From Posidonia oceanica (taxonomy: Eukaryota; Streptophyta; Magnoliopsida; Alismatales; Posidoniaceae): a stretch of 64,000 nucleotides of DNA. The first letter of the stretch is position 1. Each line of letters begins with the position of its first letter. Position numbers and translations under genes: made by a program. The stretch is taken from positions 1,488,001 through 1,552,000 of the forward strand of contig JAZBRS010000044.1 of assembly GCA_037176725.1 (NCBI GenBank), given 5' to 3'. Positions 1 to 10,484 of the stretch are shown piece by piece. Below the pieces are notes generated by a model. The model saw nothing but the letters and a program-made list of their open reading frames with translations. It was not told the origin of the DNA and did no database searches.

Positions 1-2
1 GC

Positions 3-3000
3 AGCAGCACCATCAACAGCAATAGCAGCCTCAACAACAGTCGTCCCAAGAGGAAGGATCCGCCGAAGCCCGTTGTCGCATACGTCGACTCCCCTGCTGC
101 GCCCGTTCGTTTGGCGTCCCGGCCTGCCCCTCCTCAGATCTATTACGCACCTGCACCTAGGGCACACCCCACACCACAGATCACTACCATCGCTCGACCG
201 GTCTATCCTGCCGCACCGGTTCAGCAAGGACAATTCCAGAGGCCGAGACGGCCACCCGTTGAGAAGCAGAAATTCGCCCCACTGGTGGAACCGCTCACTG
301 CCGTCCTCCTGAAGGTTGCGTCGCTCCTGAAATTTCCGGAGGTTCGCCCGCCACCAAACCCACTACCGCATTGGTTTAAGGCGAACCTTTTCTGCGATTT
401 TCATCGAAGCGTCGGGCATTCGACTGATAATTGCTTTACTCTCCGGAATGCTATTCAGGATCTGATCGAATCGGGAACGATTGTGATCGACACGCACGAG
501 GCACCCACTTCTGCACCATCTCATGCACCTGCATCAGCATCTATCCCAGCTAATGTTGTCCGCCGACCCCTGCCGGAGCACTCCTATTCAGGAGGCGCAG
601 GGACCTCAGGAATCCACTCTTTGTTTCCTTCCGGATCTCTCACGTCTGTGGTAGATCCTTCTGAGCTTATCCATGATGTTTCTGCTCCATTTCCAGTCTC
701 TCTCTATCTTGTAACTGTCGCCGGTTCCGAGTCGGGCGTTCATATGATCCGACCGCGCACTAGGCCGGAGCGTCCTCCTGCATCAGCCGCCATGCTTTCC
801 CGGGCCCAAGCCCCAATACATCTCCTAGCCCGACCTCAGCCAGAGTTTCCCGTACACCTATTAGTAAGACCTCAATCCCCACCCAGCTTGCCTTCCCAGC
901 TATCCTCCTACCCATGCCCTCCTCAGCCTGTAGCCCCTCTCGTGCTTGCTGCACGCGCTCCCGTGGTTATCAACCTAACCCGAGATACCCATCGCGTACC
1001 CTACAGTTACGCCACGGAAATGTGTGCAGAAGTGACGCGATCGGGGAGGGTCTACAGACCTCCGGCACCAGTAGCCAAGCCTAGTCACCCAGAACCTGCA
1101 ACATCCCTGCCCTTAGTCCAGCCTACAGTCCCACCATCTGCGGGCCGGCCTCTTGAGTCCACCATAGTTGAACCTGTTCCTAAGACCGTACCACCTGCTA
1201 CCAAGAAATGCCAACCTAAAGCCGACATCACTTCCCAGCTCAAAAAGGTTAAGGCCGACATATCCATCTGGGACCTGATACACACTTCTGCCGAGCATCG
1301 CGAGGCTTTCCTTCGCGTGTTCCAAGCCGCCCGTGTGTCCCAAGCCATAGAACCTGCCGCCTTGGAAAGCATGGTCGGAATGATCGCAGAGCCCCAGGTC
1401 ATCACTTTCACGAGTGATGAGTTGCCTTCGGCGGGGATTAATCACAACCAACCCTTGTTCGTCACAGTACAATTCAAGAACTTTCGCATTCTCCTTGCAC
1501 TGGTCGATAATGGGTCAGGCCTTAACGTCTGTCCCTTGCGAACAGCAACCAAGCTCGGATTCAAGGCCGAGGACATTACTCCGGCTGTAAAGGGAATGAC
1601 AGCTTTTGATAATACTCACCATGACGCTCTAGGGATTCTGATTATTCCTCTGATCATTGGTCCGGTCACATTCGATGTGGAATTCTACGTCGTCGACTTG
1701 GAACCTAACTTCAACTTTCTGCTTGGGCGCCCTTGGCTCCACAAGCATCAGGTTATCCCCTCGACCCTCCATCGCATGATCAAGTTCCATCGAGGCGATG
1801 ACGTTATCGTTGTCATGGCGGAGAATTTCGAGAAGGAGCGGATCGAGGCGATTTCCTCTATCTCTTCACGGACTGTCCCCTTTGAACCCGAACTCTCGAA
1901 CGCTTTGTATCGCGTTAATCGGTGCGAGCCGGTTAACTTTTTGCCAGATCTCGAACGTGTCAACTCCTTGGCCGCTCACAATAACCCTTTTCAGATGGTC
2001 GAGAACGTCTGTCACAGGTGGGGCAACGTCAAAGGGACACCGCTTGGGCGACATGGCCAGGGAATCGTTGAACCAATCATGGCGGAAGAACGAAGAGACA
2101 ACGAGGGTCTAGGGTACGACCCTCACACCGATAAAGGCAAACGCCCGCAGGCGAAGGGTCAGAGAATGACCATACCTCGGAGCTTGGCTAACTTCACAAG
2201 CGCAGGTATCCTAGGTTCAAGCGCAGTTCAAGCCGTAGTGCAGTCGGAGCCGTGCCAAAGCTCTCCGCCACTGGAGGAGGACTGGGTCTGCGTTGAGAAC
2301 TACTACTCGGACGGGGAACAGTCTAGCACAACAGGGGCAGTTCAGACTTGCAGTGGAAGCCAGCACAACTCAACAGCACATCAGTCGGTTTATCTGGCCA
2401 CTCCTTCCACAGATCATGAAGCAGCAGATTTGGCAGAACACTTGGCAGATTTGACAGTCTTTGATTCTCCTGCAGTCATGTCAGCACCATCAGCACCAAC
2501 TCAAGCGCAGTCGGTCAGTTCGCATGCAACCGTTGTCACATCAGTGCAACTACCACCCTCTCAGGAGGGTCAATCGCTGAGTCCAGTCAGCAGCATAGCC
2601 CAGCCCTTTTCAGAAGCCGCACCTCAGGCAACGCAGCCAGCCCAATCAGTCATGCATTCTCTTGCTGCGGACCGGCAACTTTCATGGCAAGATCCTATGA
2701 CATCAGAGGCCGCGCTCTCATCATCATCACCAGTCACGGAGAACCAATTGAGCATCACGGTCTCCCGGCCCTCGGACCTTCAAGAGAACACCTCTGCCCA
2801 TCCTCTGACAGCAGCAGTCACTCTGGCAGCCTATCCATCTGCAATCCCTCTGACTAGACCATCTGGGTCCCCCTTGCCGAGGCTGTCACAATCGGGCATG
2901 CCCGTGAGTCAGGCCATACAAGTACCAGGGACAGCAATCCATCTTGCAGCCGAGCCAGTGCCACAAGCCCCCGGCGCCTACTATGTCGACTCACCCTCAG

Positions 3001-3629
3001 ATAAGGAAGAAGGAGGGGCGATAGAAGCCCAGGTCGATTCATGGATGTCTGATTTGGAGCTGCTTTACCAAGAACAGCTCGAATCCATAGTAGAAGACCT
3101 GGCACAGCACCAAGCCGCAGAAAGGAAAGGAAAAGCCGTAGCTACGAATCCTCCTCTGCGAGAGAACCACACCTCCATCATGGCCCTGGAAGAAAACCCG
3201 GTAGTACCGGACTCCTCTAGACCCGATGAGCTCATTACCATTCAACCCGAAGGTGGGTCTAGTTGGCTTGTGCAGCACATGCCTCATTCGGGGAGGATAG
3301 CGAGCGGCAGTATCCAAGTCAGCCGCCAGTCTGACATGCCCTCCACAAGTATGCTAGCAGACTCAGAAGAAGAGACACCAGCAGATCACGCAGCAGCAGT
3401 AACAGGACAGAAAGCAGAATCAGTGACAGAGTTGTCAGAAGTTTCAGTAGCAAAGTTATCAGCAGTATCAGTCACAGAGCTAGCAAGGCCTTCAGTAGTG
3501 TCAGCAGAACATGCAGCGATGTCATCAGCAGTAGGACGGACAGAGGAAGCCATCAAGGCAGAGGTCGCACACCGAAGATACAGAAACACTCGGGTAGGTG
3601 TGACCATCCTGAGGCGTCACCAGGGTTAA
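3..3629 (+). CDS. Gag-protease polyprotein, C-terminal part (Tat lineage)
   Basis: The frame is open from base 3, so the start and most of the capsid region lie left of the window. A proline-rich stretch leads to a zinc-knuckle-like motif near 395-440 with spacing C-x2-H-x4-H-x4-C (CDFHRSVGHSTDNC) instead of the usual CCHC. The aspartic protease follows at about 1430-1760, with active site LVDNGSGLNV at about 1500. After it come glycine motifs (GRHGQGI, EGLGYDP) typical of Tat proteases. Residues encoded by 2160-3627 are a low-complexity Ser/Thr/Pro/Ala-rich spacer with no domain I recognise. The homologous region of element C shares the W-VCVE-YYSD motif in the first part of this spacer, which argues that it is coding. 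The frame ends at TAA 3627-3629, and the next frame is the same one. Confidence 0.88.
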   Translation, partial: SSTINSNSSLNNSRPKRKDPPKPVVAYVDSPAAPVRLASRPAPPQIYYAPAPRAHPTPQITTIARPVYPAAPVQQGQFQRPRRPPVEKQKFAPLVEPLTAVLLKVASLLKFPEVRPPPNPLPHWFKANLFCDFHRSVGHSTDNCFTLRNAIQDLIESGTIVIDTHEAPTSAPSHAPASASIPANVVRRPLPEHSYSGGAGTSGIHSLFPSGSLTSVVDPSELIHDVSAPFPVSLYLVTVAGSESGVHMIRPRTRPERPPASAAMLSRAQAPIHLLARPQPEFPVHLLVRPQSPPSLPSQLSSYPCPPQPVAPLVLAARAPVVINLTRDTHRVPYSYATEMCAEVTRSGRVYRPPAPVAKPSHPEPATSLPLVQPTVPPSAGRPLESTIVEPVPKTVPPATKKCQPKADITSQLKKVKADISIWDLIHTSAEHREAFLRVFQAARVSQAIEPAALESMVGMIAEPQVITFTSDELPSAGINHNQPLFVTVQFKNFRILLALVDNGSGLNVCPLRTATKLGFKAEDITPAVKGMTAFDNTHHDALGILIIPLIIGPVTFDVEFYVVDLEPNFNFLLGRPWLHKHQVIPSTLHRMIKFHRGDDVIVVMAENFEKERIEAISSISSRTVPFEPELSNALYRVNRCEPVNFLPDLERVNSLAAHNNPFQMVENVCHRWGNVKGTPLGRHGQGIVEPIMAEERRDNEGLGYDPHTDKGKRPQAKGQRMTIPRSLANFTSAGILGSSAVQAVVQSEPCQSSPPLEEDWVCVENYYSDGEQSSTTGAVQTCSGSQHNSTAHQSVYLATPSTDHEAADLAEHLADLTVFDSPAVMSAPSAPTQAQSVSSHATVVTSVQLPPSQEGQSLSPVSSIAQPFSEAAPQATQPAQSVMHSLAADRQLSWQDPMTSEAALSSSSPVTENQLSITVSRPSDLQENTSAHPLTAAVTLAAYPSAIPLTRPSGSPLPRLSQSGMPVSQAIQVPGTAIHLAAEPVPQAPGAYYVDSPSDKEEGGAIEAQVDSWMSDLELLYQEQLESIVEDLAQHQAAERKGKAVATNPPLRENHTSIMALEENPVVPDSSRPDELITIQPEGGSSWLVQHMPHSGRIASGSIQVSRQSDMPSTSMLADSEEETPADHAAAVTGQKAESVTELSEVSVAKLSAVSVTELARPSVVSAEHAAMSSAVGRTEEAIKAEVAHRRYRNTRVGVTILRRHQG

Positions 3630-6600
3630 GAAGCGGAACTTCTACACTCCTTCGATGTGACAAACCCCACTTTCAAAAAGGAGATCCTCTCAGAACTTGT
3701 TGCATACGGAGAGGAAGATAATACAGGCGAAGATGAGAATGATGACCTATCGCCTGAGTTCCGACCCTATGACGACGATCCAGAAGGTCCTAATCTACAT
3801 GTTGAGGAAGAAACGGAGGTTATTAACCTCGGCACGCCCGAGGAAACCAGAGAAGTCCGCATCAGTGCCCTACTGTCATCTCAAGTCAGAATAGAGTTCA
3901 TTGCATTCCTGAAAGAGTATGCAGATGTCTTCGCCTGGACTTATGAAGACATGGTTGGCCTTGATGTCGAAATCGTGGTCCATAACCTACCCTTGAAGCC
4001 AGATGCCAAGCCAGTAAAGCAGAAACTGAGAAGATGGCGACCACAGTGGCTGCTCATGATCAAGGAAGAGATAATGAAGCAGCTTGATGTCAACTTTCTG
4101 AAGGTCGTCCTCTACCTTGAGTGGCTTGCAAACATCGTGCCAGTGCCCAAGAAGGACGGTCGGATCCGGATATGTATCGACTACAGGGACCTGAACAAGG
4201 CGAGTCCCAAGGACGACTTCCCATTGCCTCACATTGACGTCCTAGTCGACAACACCGCGGGCCACAAGATGCTATCCTTTATGGACGATTTCTCCGGCTA
4301 TAATCAGATCAGGATGGCAGAAGAAGACATGGAAAAGACTTCATTCATCACCCCCTGGGGGGTCTTCTGTTATCAGGTTATGCCGTTTGGGTTGAAGAAC
4401 GCCGGCGCAACTTATCAGAGAGCCATGACTGCACTCTTTCACGACCTCATGCACCAGGAAGTGGAGGTCTATGTAGATGACATGATCGCAAAGACCAAAG
4501 AGCCTGAGGATCACCTTGCTTGCCTGAAGAAGCTCTTTGACCGTCTGAGGAAATACAGACTGAGGCTTAACCCCAGTAAATGCGTGTTTGGGGTTTCATC
4601 TGGCAAACTTCTGGGCTACATTGTTAGCCAAAGGGGGATTGAAGTGGACCCGATGAAAGCTAAAGCCATCGTGGAAATGCCACCCCCTAAAACCGAGAAG
4701 GAGGTTCGAGGCCTACTTGGGCGTTTACAGTACATCAGTCGCTTCATTGCACAGCTTACGCCCATCTGCGAGCCCATTTTCAAACTCCTGCGGAAAAATG
4801 CACAAATTGACTGGAATGAAGAATGTCAGGCCGCATTCGATAAGATCAAGCAACTGCTGGTCAAACCCCCCGTCCTGGTCCCTCCCACACCAGGAAGACC
4901 TCTGCTCCTCTACCTCTCAACTACGCAGCATTCCATGGGTGCCGTCCTGGGCCAACACGACGAATCTGGTAGGAAGGAGCGCGCCATCTACTACCTAAGC
5001 AAGAAATTTAATAAATGTGAAGCTAGGTACAGCACGATGGAGAAGACCTGTCTGTCCCTTGTCTGGGCCGCGCAGAAACTGAGACACTATATGATGGCGT
5101 ACCCAGTTCAGCTCTTGTGCCGTCATGACCCTATCAAATTTCTTTTCCAAAAGCCGGCTTTGGTGGGCAGATGCGTCAAGTGGCAGGTTTTGTTATCTCA
5201 ATACGACATCACCTTCGTCACACAGCGATCTATGAAAGGCCAGGCCATGGCAGATCACCTTGCGGATTTCCCTTTGCCCGAGTATCAGCCACTCCAGACG
5301 CAGTTCCCGGATGAAGACATTCTCTTTGCTATGGAGGACTCGGAGGAGAAAGACCCTGAAGAGCAAGAGCATTGGCGGCTGTACTTCGACGGTGTTGTCA
5401 ATAAAAAGGGTCGGGGCATAGGCGCAGTGCTGACCACGCCCCAGGGGCAGATGATCCCCTTTGCGAGGAAGCTGACTTTCGCATGCACGAACAATGAGGC
5501 GGAATATGAAGCATGCATCCTGGGTTTGAAAGTCGCCCTCGAACATAAGGCGCAGAGGTTGCATGTGCACGGTGATGCCATGCTAGTGATCTCTCAAGTG
5601 AATGGCGACTGGAAGACCAAGGACCCGAAGCTCGTGCCGTATCACGAATGTCTGCTGGGGCTAATAGAAGAGTTCGAGAGCATTGACTTCACATACATGA
5701 ACAGAGCAAAGAATGCGTATGCAGACGCACTAGCAACCTTGGCATCTTGGCTCAGTATACTAGAGAATATCAAGGTAGATGTGTCAGTCACCTGCATAGA
5801 GGAGCCCGCCCATTGCATGAACATAGAGGAAGCAGATTCGGTCGCGGAGCAGCCATGGTATCATGATATCAAAGCATTCTTGGAATCCGGCAGTCTCCCA
5901 CCTGGCACCACCGCGGAAGATAAGAGAACTTTGGCGCGTCTGGCGTCGAAATATGTGTTGGGGGCTGGGCAGTTATACAGAAGATCATACAATCAGATGC
6001 TACTATGCTGCCTGGACAAGCCGGAGGCCGATACCCTAATGCTTCAAGTACATGCAGGGACTTGTGGCCCGCACATGAACGGTGTCCTCTTAGCCAAGAA
6101 GATCATGCTCCAAGGATATTTCTGGCAGACCATGGAGGCAGACTGCTGCCGGTTCGTGCGTAAATGCCACAACTGTCAGGTCCATGGTAATTTTATCAAG
6201 GCTCCTCCTCATCAGCTGCATAACATGTCCTCGCCGTGGCCTTTCTCCACCTGGGGGATCGACGTCATTGGCGCAATACACCCCGCTGCTTCAAACGGCC
6301 ATCGCTTCATCATGGTAGCGATAGACTACTTCACTAAGTGGGTGGAAGCAGCCTCTTACAGAACAATCACCGTGGTGGCGACAGAAAAGTTCATCAGGCA
6401 CAACATCGTCGCCTGATACGGGGTCCCTCACTCCATCATCTCTGATAATGGCACGAACTTCATTGCCAAAAGAACTGAGGAGTTCCTACAGAATTTCAGA
6501 ATCAAGCATCACCGCTCCTCACCATATCGGCCTCAGATGAATGGAGCAGTGGAGTCTGCTAACAAGAATATCATCAAAATCATGAAGAAGATGGCGGAAA

Positions 6601-7097
6601 CCCACAAGGACTGGCATGATCAGCTCCCGTACGCACTCTGGGCGTACAGGACATCAATCCGGACCTCAACAGGAGCCACCCCGTACTCGCTGGTGTACGG
6701 TATGGAAGCAGTATTGCCCGTCGAGGTGGAGGTCCCCTCGCTACGGATCTTACGAGAAGCTGAGTTGGAAGAGGCAGAATGGGTCGAAGACCGCTGCGTC
6801 CAACTGAATCTAATTGATGAGCACAGACTACAAGCCATGCATAACGCTCACTGTTACCAGAAGCGAATGGCTAGAGCATTCCTAAAGAAAGTCCGGCCCA
6901 GAAGCTTCCAGCCCGGGGATCTCGTTCTGCGTGCCATTCATCTACCCGACAGTCGGGGCAAATTCTAACCTAACTGGCGCGGTCCCTTTGTAGTTAAACA
7001 GATCTTCTCAGGCGGCGCAGTAACTCTTGAGGACATGGACCAGGTCGAGCAGTCCGAGCCGGTCAACATGTGCTACCTCAAGAAGTACTATCAGTAG
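3630..7097 (+). pseudogene. Pol polyprotein with two nonsense codons (RT, RNase H x2, integrase)
   Basis: Same frame as gag-protease, separated only by the TAA at 3627. Reverse transcriptase at about 3990-4720 has IDYRDLNKA, FMDDFSGYNQI and the catalytic YVDD at 4470-4481. A degenerate retroviral-type RNase H lies at about 4890-5260. A second, archaeal-like RNase H at about 5370-5750 shows YFDG, NNEAEYEA, HGDAMLV and ADALA, so its D-E-D-D set is present. Integrase has the zinc pair H-H and C-x2-C (CHNC, about 6040-6190) and a DDE core: Asp 6261, Asp 6444, Glu 6552. TGA at 6414-6416 interrupts the integrase, and TAA at 6966-6968 lies near the C-terminus. The frame is open on both sides of each stop and ends at TAG 7095-7097. 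Both stops fit single C-to-T changes. Confidence 0.92.
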
Positions 7098-8384
7098 CTG
7101 GGAGTAGCCCTTGCGGATCCTTCCTCCCACTTCTCGTATCTTCACCACTCGCATGTCTTTGTATCTCTTTTCGCTCTATCTCCTCCGTACTTTACTTCAT
7201 CCCATTTCTTACATTTCCTGACATTTCAGCACTCCTGTGCATCCCTGCTCATCCCGTTCACATTCCTCATCAAATCATGCATTGCATAGTTGCCCGGTGA
7301 TGAAAACCGGAGGTGCTTGCCTGCTGCGAAAGGAGTCTCCCGACTTCACCTGATACTACTTAGACGTCTTGACTAGTGAGGGAGCCACCACTAAATGAAA
7401 GCGAGCGAAGTGCCCAAACTCCTAAAGACTTACACTCCTAGAAGAGTACTAGGTGTTAGCCAGGAAGCAATACACATCTCAGCTTAGATATGCAAAAAAA
7501 AAGAGAGAAAGAGAGAGCCAAAAGTCGGTACCTGAAAAAACCCTAACACCCATTTCCCCTAGGGAAGGGACAGCGGAGACCTGCAAGCCAAAGGAGCAAG
7601 GAAAATGAAAAAGAATGAAAAAGAAAAAAAAAACAAAAAAAAAACAAAAAAAAACCAAGGAAAAAGGAGAATGATGGAAAAAGAAAGGGAGGGAGACAAA
7701 GGCCCCATTCCCGCAAAAACAAAAAAAAAGCAAAAAAAAAAAAAAAAGAAAAGGAAAAGAAAAAAAAAAGGAGAATAAAGGCAAGCAGGGTGACCCCGCA
7801 CCTCTCACCTACCCCAGAAAAGAGTCAGAGCTCGGATCAGGTCCTCCTCGCTTCCAAAATGGGAATGAGCAGGGCCCTGCACACCGACATAAAAAGAGAA
7901 GGAAGAGGTAGGAACGAGTGTAAGTCCTTGAGAGTTTGGCATGGAGCCCGTCCACTCTACACCACCACCAAACATCACCAACACCCTTTCCTAGAGTGCC
8001 ACCAACAAATCAGGAGTCCGAGTAGAGTCCGGTGAGTTAGGGACCGCTCCTTTCTTATGCAGCAGACACCAAAGCACCCCAATACTGAGGGCAAACTACA
8101 CCAATCACGCATGCATCCGCATTTTCCAGTCATCTCCACTCCTTTTTTTGATCACTCTACTCCGCAAAAGCTTACTCCAGCGCTGAGACAGTACTTCTAC
8201 TCAGCACGCGTTGGCACCGTCAGGCTGCAACAACCCGGGACTCCCGCCAATCCCCGCCGCATCGACAGAATTTCTTTGCTTACATATGTTCAATTGCCAT
8301 AGTCTGAATTTTTACTGTTTAAAAGTGTTGGACTGTCTCTACCAGTTTCAGAATCTGCTTTCCGAATAATAGTCTTGTGTCTAT
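7098..8384 (+). other. Spacer between pol and extra ORF of element A
   Basis: No gene seen. The stretch includes an A-rich purine tract (about 7490-7775) that generates Phe-rich antisense frames with no coding character. It may hold signals for expressing the downstream ORF, but no specific element can be shown. Confidence 0.6.
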
Positions 8385-9671
8385 ATGAGATCTGATAATC
8401 CACAGTCTTGGCAACAGGTGTCTGAAGATTTTGTGACAGCCGTCCGCCTACATTCTGCAATCTGCGCAATGGGATTCCCCACTCTGGCGACCCCAACACA
8501 CTGTTCTGAGATCCTGCGAGAATGGATCGGCAAGCTTACCAAAGATGACTGTGAGAGGCTGCGTCTGTGGGGCATTCCGACCAAGTTGCTAAAGGCTGCT
8601 GATGTAGAAGTAAGCCGCCATCTTCTGTGTGCTGCTGCACGATTCTGGAAACCAGCACACCACGTCTTCCATTTCGGTAGAACTGAACTGACACCTACAC
8701 TGGAAGAAGTGCGCTGGATTTGTGGCTTTTCCAAGATCCTGAGGCCACCCATCTTCATGAGGCGTGATGGATACATCGCAGTCCTAAAACAGCTGACCGG
8801 CCTCTCTACCCGAAGTTGCCAGCAGAAACTGATTTGCACCAGCAGACCCATGCCTCTGCTTCGCCTAGCGTATTTTGATGATATTGTGGAAAAGCGCGCC
8901 GAACTCGGAGACGAGCTGTGGCTCCGAGGGTTTGTCACCCGTTTCCTAGGCGAACTAGTCTTTACTCATGGCAAGACGACGGTGGCCGTCGAAATCGCTG
9001 AAATAGCACTCGCTGTGGTGACTCGCCAGATAGACCTGGCACCGGTTGTCCTGGCAGAAACATACCACGGACTGGACCGCATCTCGCATCGCTGCTGCCA
9101 CTTCCATGGTTGCGGAGCACTCATTCAGGTCTGGCTAGCCGCACACACTGAGATAGACTTTCTGCGCCCCCAAGTACATGCTTTCGAGGCCTACTGCAAC
9201 AGCGGCCATGCCAAGGCAGTCAAGAGCGTCAAGGAAGAACACGAAAGGCTATCAGGACTGACAGATGACACAGTAACCTGGCGCATCATTCCTTCTGCGG
9301 CCGAACCATTCACTGTGTTCTTCAATGCGCGCGACATGCGGTTGGTTGTGCTACCGGGATTCACTGCGGGTGTGGAATACCACCCTATCAGAGTCATGCA
9401 CCAGTTCGGCTTCCAGCAAGACGCCTATGTCGACAGCACAGCACCTAGGCTCCTTCAAGAATATCCCCTCAGTACAATTGCCCCGACGAAGGAGCTGGCC
9501 AACCTAATGCAGCATGGGGTGCGATCAACAGACATCGCGGCTATAAGAGGTGTGGGGTGTACTCCTGAGTACGTCACCGAGGTGCAGGACCTCTGGCCCA
9601 TCAATGAGATCCCGCCAAGCGGTCCCTTGTTCCCTGACTCTGGAAAATCGAAGAAGGCCCGAATCAGTTAG
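8385..9671 (+). CDS. Extra ORF of Tat element A: plant-mobile-domain-like protein, 428 aa
   Basis: Uninterrupted ORF in sense orientation between pol and the 3' UTR. Residues about 86-116 (RFWKPAHHVFHFG, then ELTPTLEEVRWICGF) resemble the signature of the plant mobile domain / aminotransferase-like family: a buried Trp, then F-H-x-G-x-x-T-x-T-L-E-D-V and a hydrophobic GL/GF. That family occurs in plant MAIL1-type proteins and in many transposable elements. No catalytic motif is visible. The C-terminus is short and basic (GKSKKARIS), possibly nuclear-targeting. No signal peptide or membrane segment is seen. Additional ORFs 3' of pol are known in some Tat elements; assignment of this one to the mobile-domain family is inference from motif shape. 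It is intact although pol in the same element carries two stops. Confidence 0.75.
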   Translation: MRSDNPQSWQQVSEDFVTAVRLHSAICAMGFPTLATPTHCSEILREWIGKLTKDDCERLRLWGIPTKLLKAADVEVSRHLLCAAARFWKPAHHVFHFGRTELTPTLEEVRWICGFSKILRPPIFMRRDGYIAVLKQLTGLSTRSCQQKLICTSRPMPLLRLAYFDDIVEKRAELGDELWLRGFVTRFLGELVFTHGKTTVAVEIAEIALAVVTRQIDLAPVVLAETYHGLDRISHRCCHFHGCGALIQVWLAAHTEIDFLRPQVHAFEAYCNSGHAKAVKSVKEEHERLSGLTDDTVTWRIIPSAAEPFTVFFNARDMRLVVLPGFTAGVEYHPIRVMHQFGFQQDAYVDSTAPRLLQEYPLSTIAPTKELANLMQHGVRSTDIAAIRGVGCTPEYVTEVQDLWPINEIPPSGPLFPDSGKSKKARIS

Positions 9672-10045
9672 AGCCGTCATGCAGCTGTCACTCTATTTTT
9701 CTTTCAAGTTGTGCTGTACTTTTTAGCCTGCCACAGGCGTGTAACCGACAGTTCTATCAATGCAAAAGTGTTTTGTGCTGGCTGCTCGCATTTCAAAGCT
9801 GATTAATGCATTCCATGCTCCTCGCCGCACATCCGGAGGCCCCTGGCCCGACTTGTTGCCCGCGTGACGAAAGTCCTCGACAAACGACCCAGGCTCCAGA
9901 ATCTCTGCGGACCTGCATCGTCAAATCCTGCTGCCGGACATCCCCAGCTGCGTCTTCATCGGGCTGGTACCCCAAACTACTCGTCTGACAAACGCGTCAG
10001 TTTTGTCCATCCTTCGCCTTTCGATGCCAGGGACGTTTCGACCAA

Positions 10046-10090
10046 CCCCTGGTATCATCCTGATACCAGGGGCATCTTTTCCGATGCCCC
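10046..10090 (+). other. Two adjoining perfect hairpins sharing a GGGG segment
   Basis: CCCCTGGTATCA (10046-10057), a 3-base loop, then TGATACCAGGGG (10061-10072): a 12-bp perfect stem. GGGGCATC (10069-10076), a 6-base loop, then GATGCCCC (10083-10090): an 8-bp perfect stem. The four G at 10069-10072 belong to both stems, so both cannot be fully formed at once. Confidence 0.85.
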
Positions 10091-10241
10091 GCGGTATCTC
10101 ATCCATGTCACCACCTTCCTCTTTGCCGGCCGATAAGTCCGATATCTTATCAACTTTTTTCAATCAATCAATCTCATCATTATCTCATCCCCTCTCTGCC
10201 GGCCGATAAGTCCGATATCTTATCACCTTTTTATCAGTCAA

Positions 10242-10370
10242 TCTCATCATTACCTCATCTCCCTTCTTTAGCAATAGCTCTCATCATTACCTCATCTCCC
10301 TTCTTTAGCAATAGCTCTCATCATTACCTCATCTCCCTTCTTTAGCAATAGCTCTCATCATTATCTCATC
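10242..10370 (+). repeat. 37-bp direct repeat, about 3.5 copies
   Basis: Units begin TCTCATCATTACCTCATCTC at 10242, 10279, 10316 and 10353 (partial), almost identical. Part of the element A 3' UTR. Confidence 0.9.
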
Positions 10371-10374
10371 CCCT

Positions 10375-10482
10375 CTTATCAAGCAATCAATCTCTCAAGC
10401 AATCAATCGCTCAGCAATCAATCTCTCAAGCAATCAATCACTCAGCAATCAATCACTCGTCAATCAATCATTCAACAATCAA
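10375..10482 (+). repeat. Short AATCAATC / CTCAGCAATC repeats
   Basis: Irregular repeats of 16-20 bp built from CAATCAATC with CTCAAG or CTCAG spacers. Low-complexity part of the element A 3' UTR. Confidence 0.75.
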
Positions 10483-10484
10483 GC

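Noticed and set aside
2195..3690. Possible intron (donor GCAGGTATCC at 2205, acceptor CTCTCAG near 3690) removing the TAA
   Set aside because: The sequence right after the donor is conserved as protein between elements A and C (VCVE-YYSD), so it appears coding; without RNA data readthrough or mutation is simpler.
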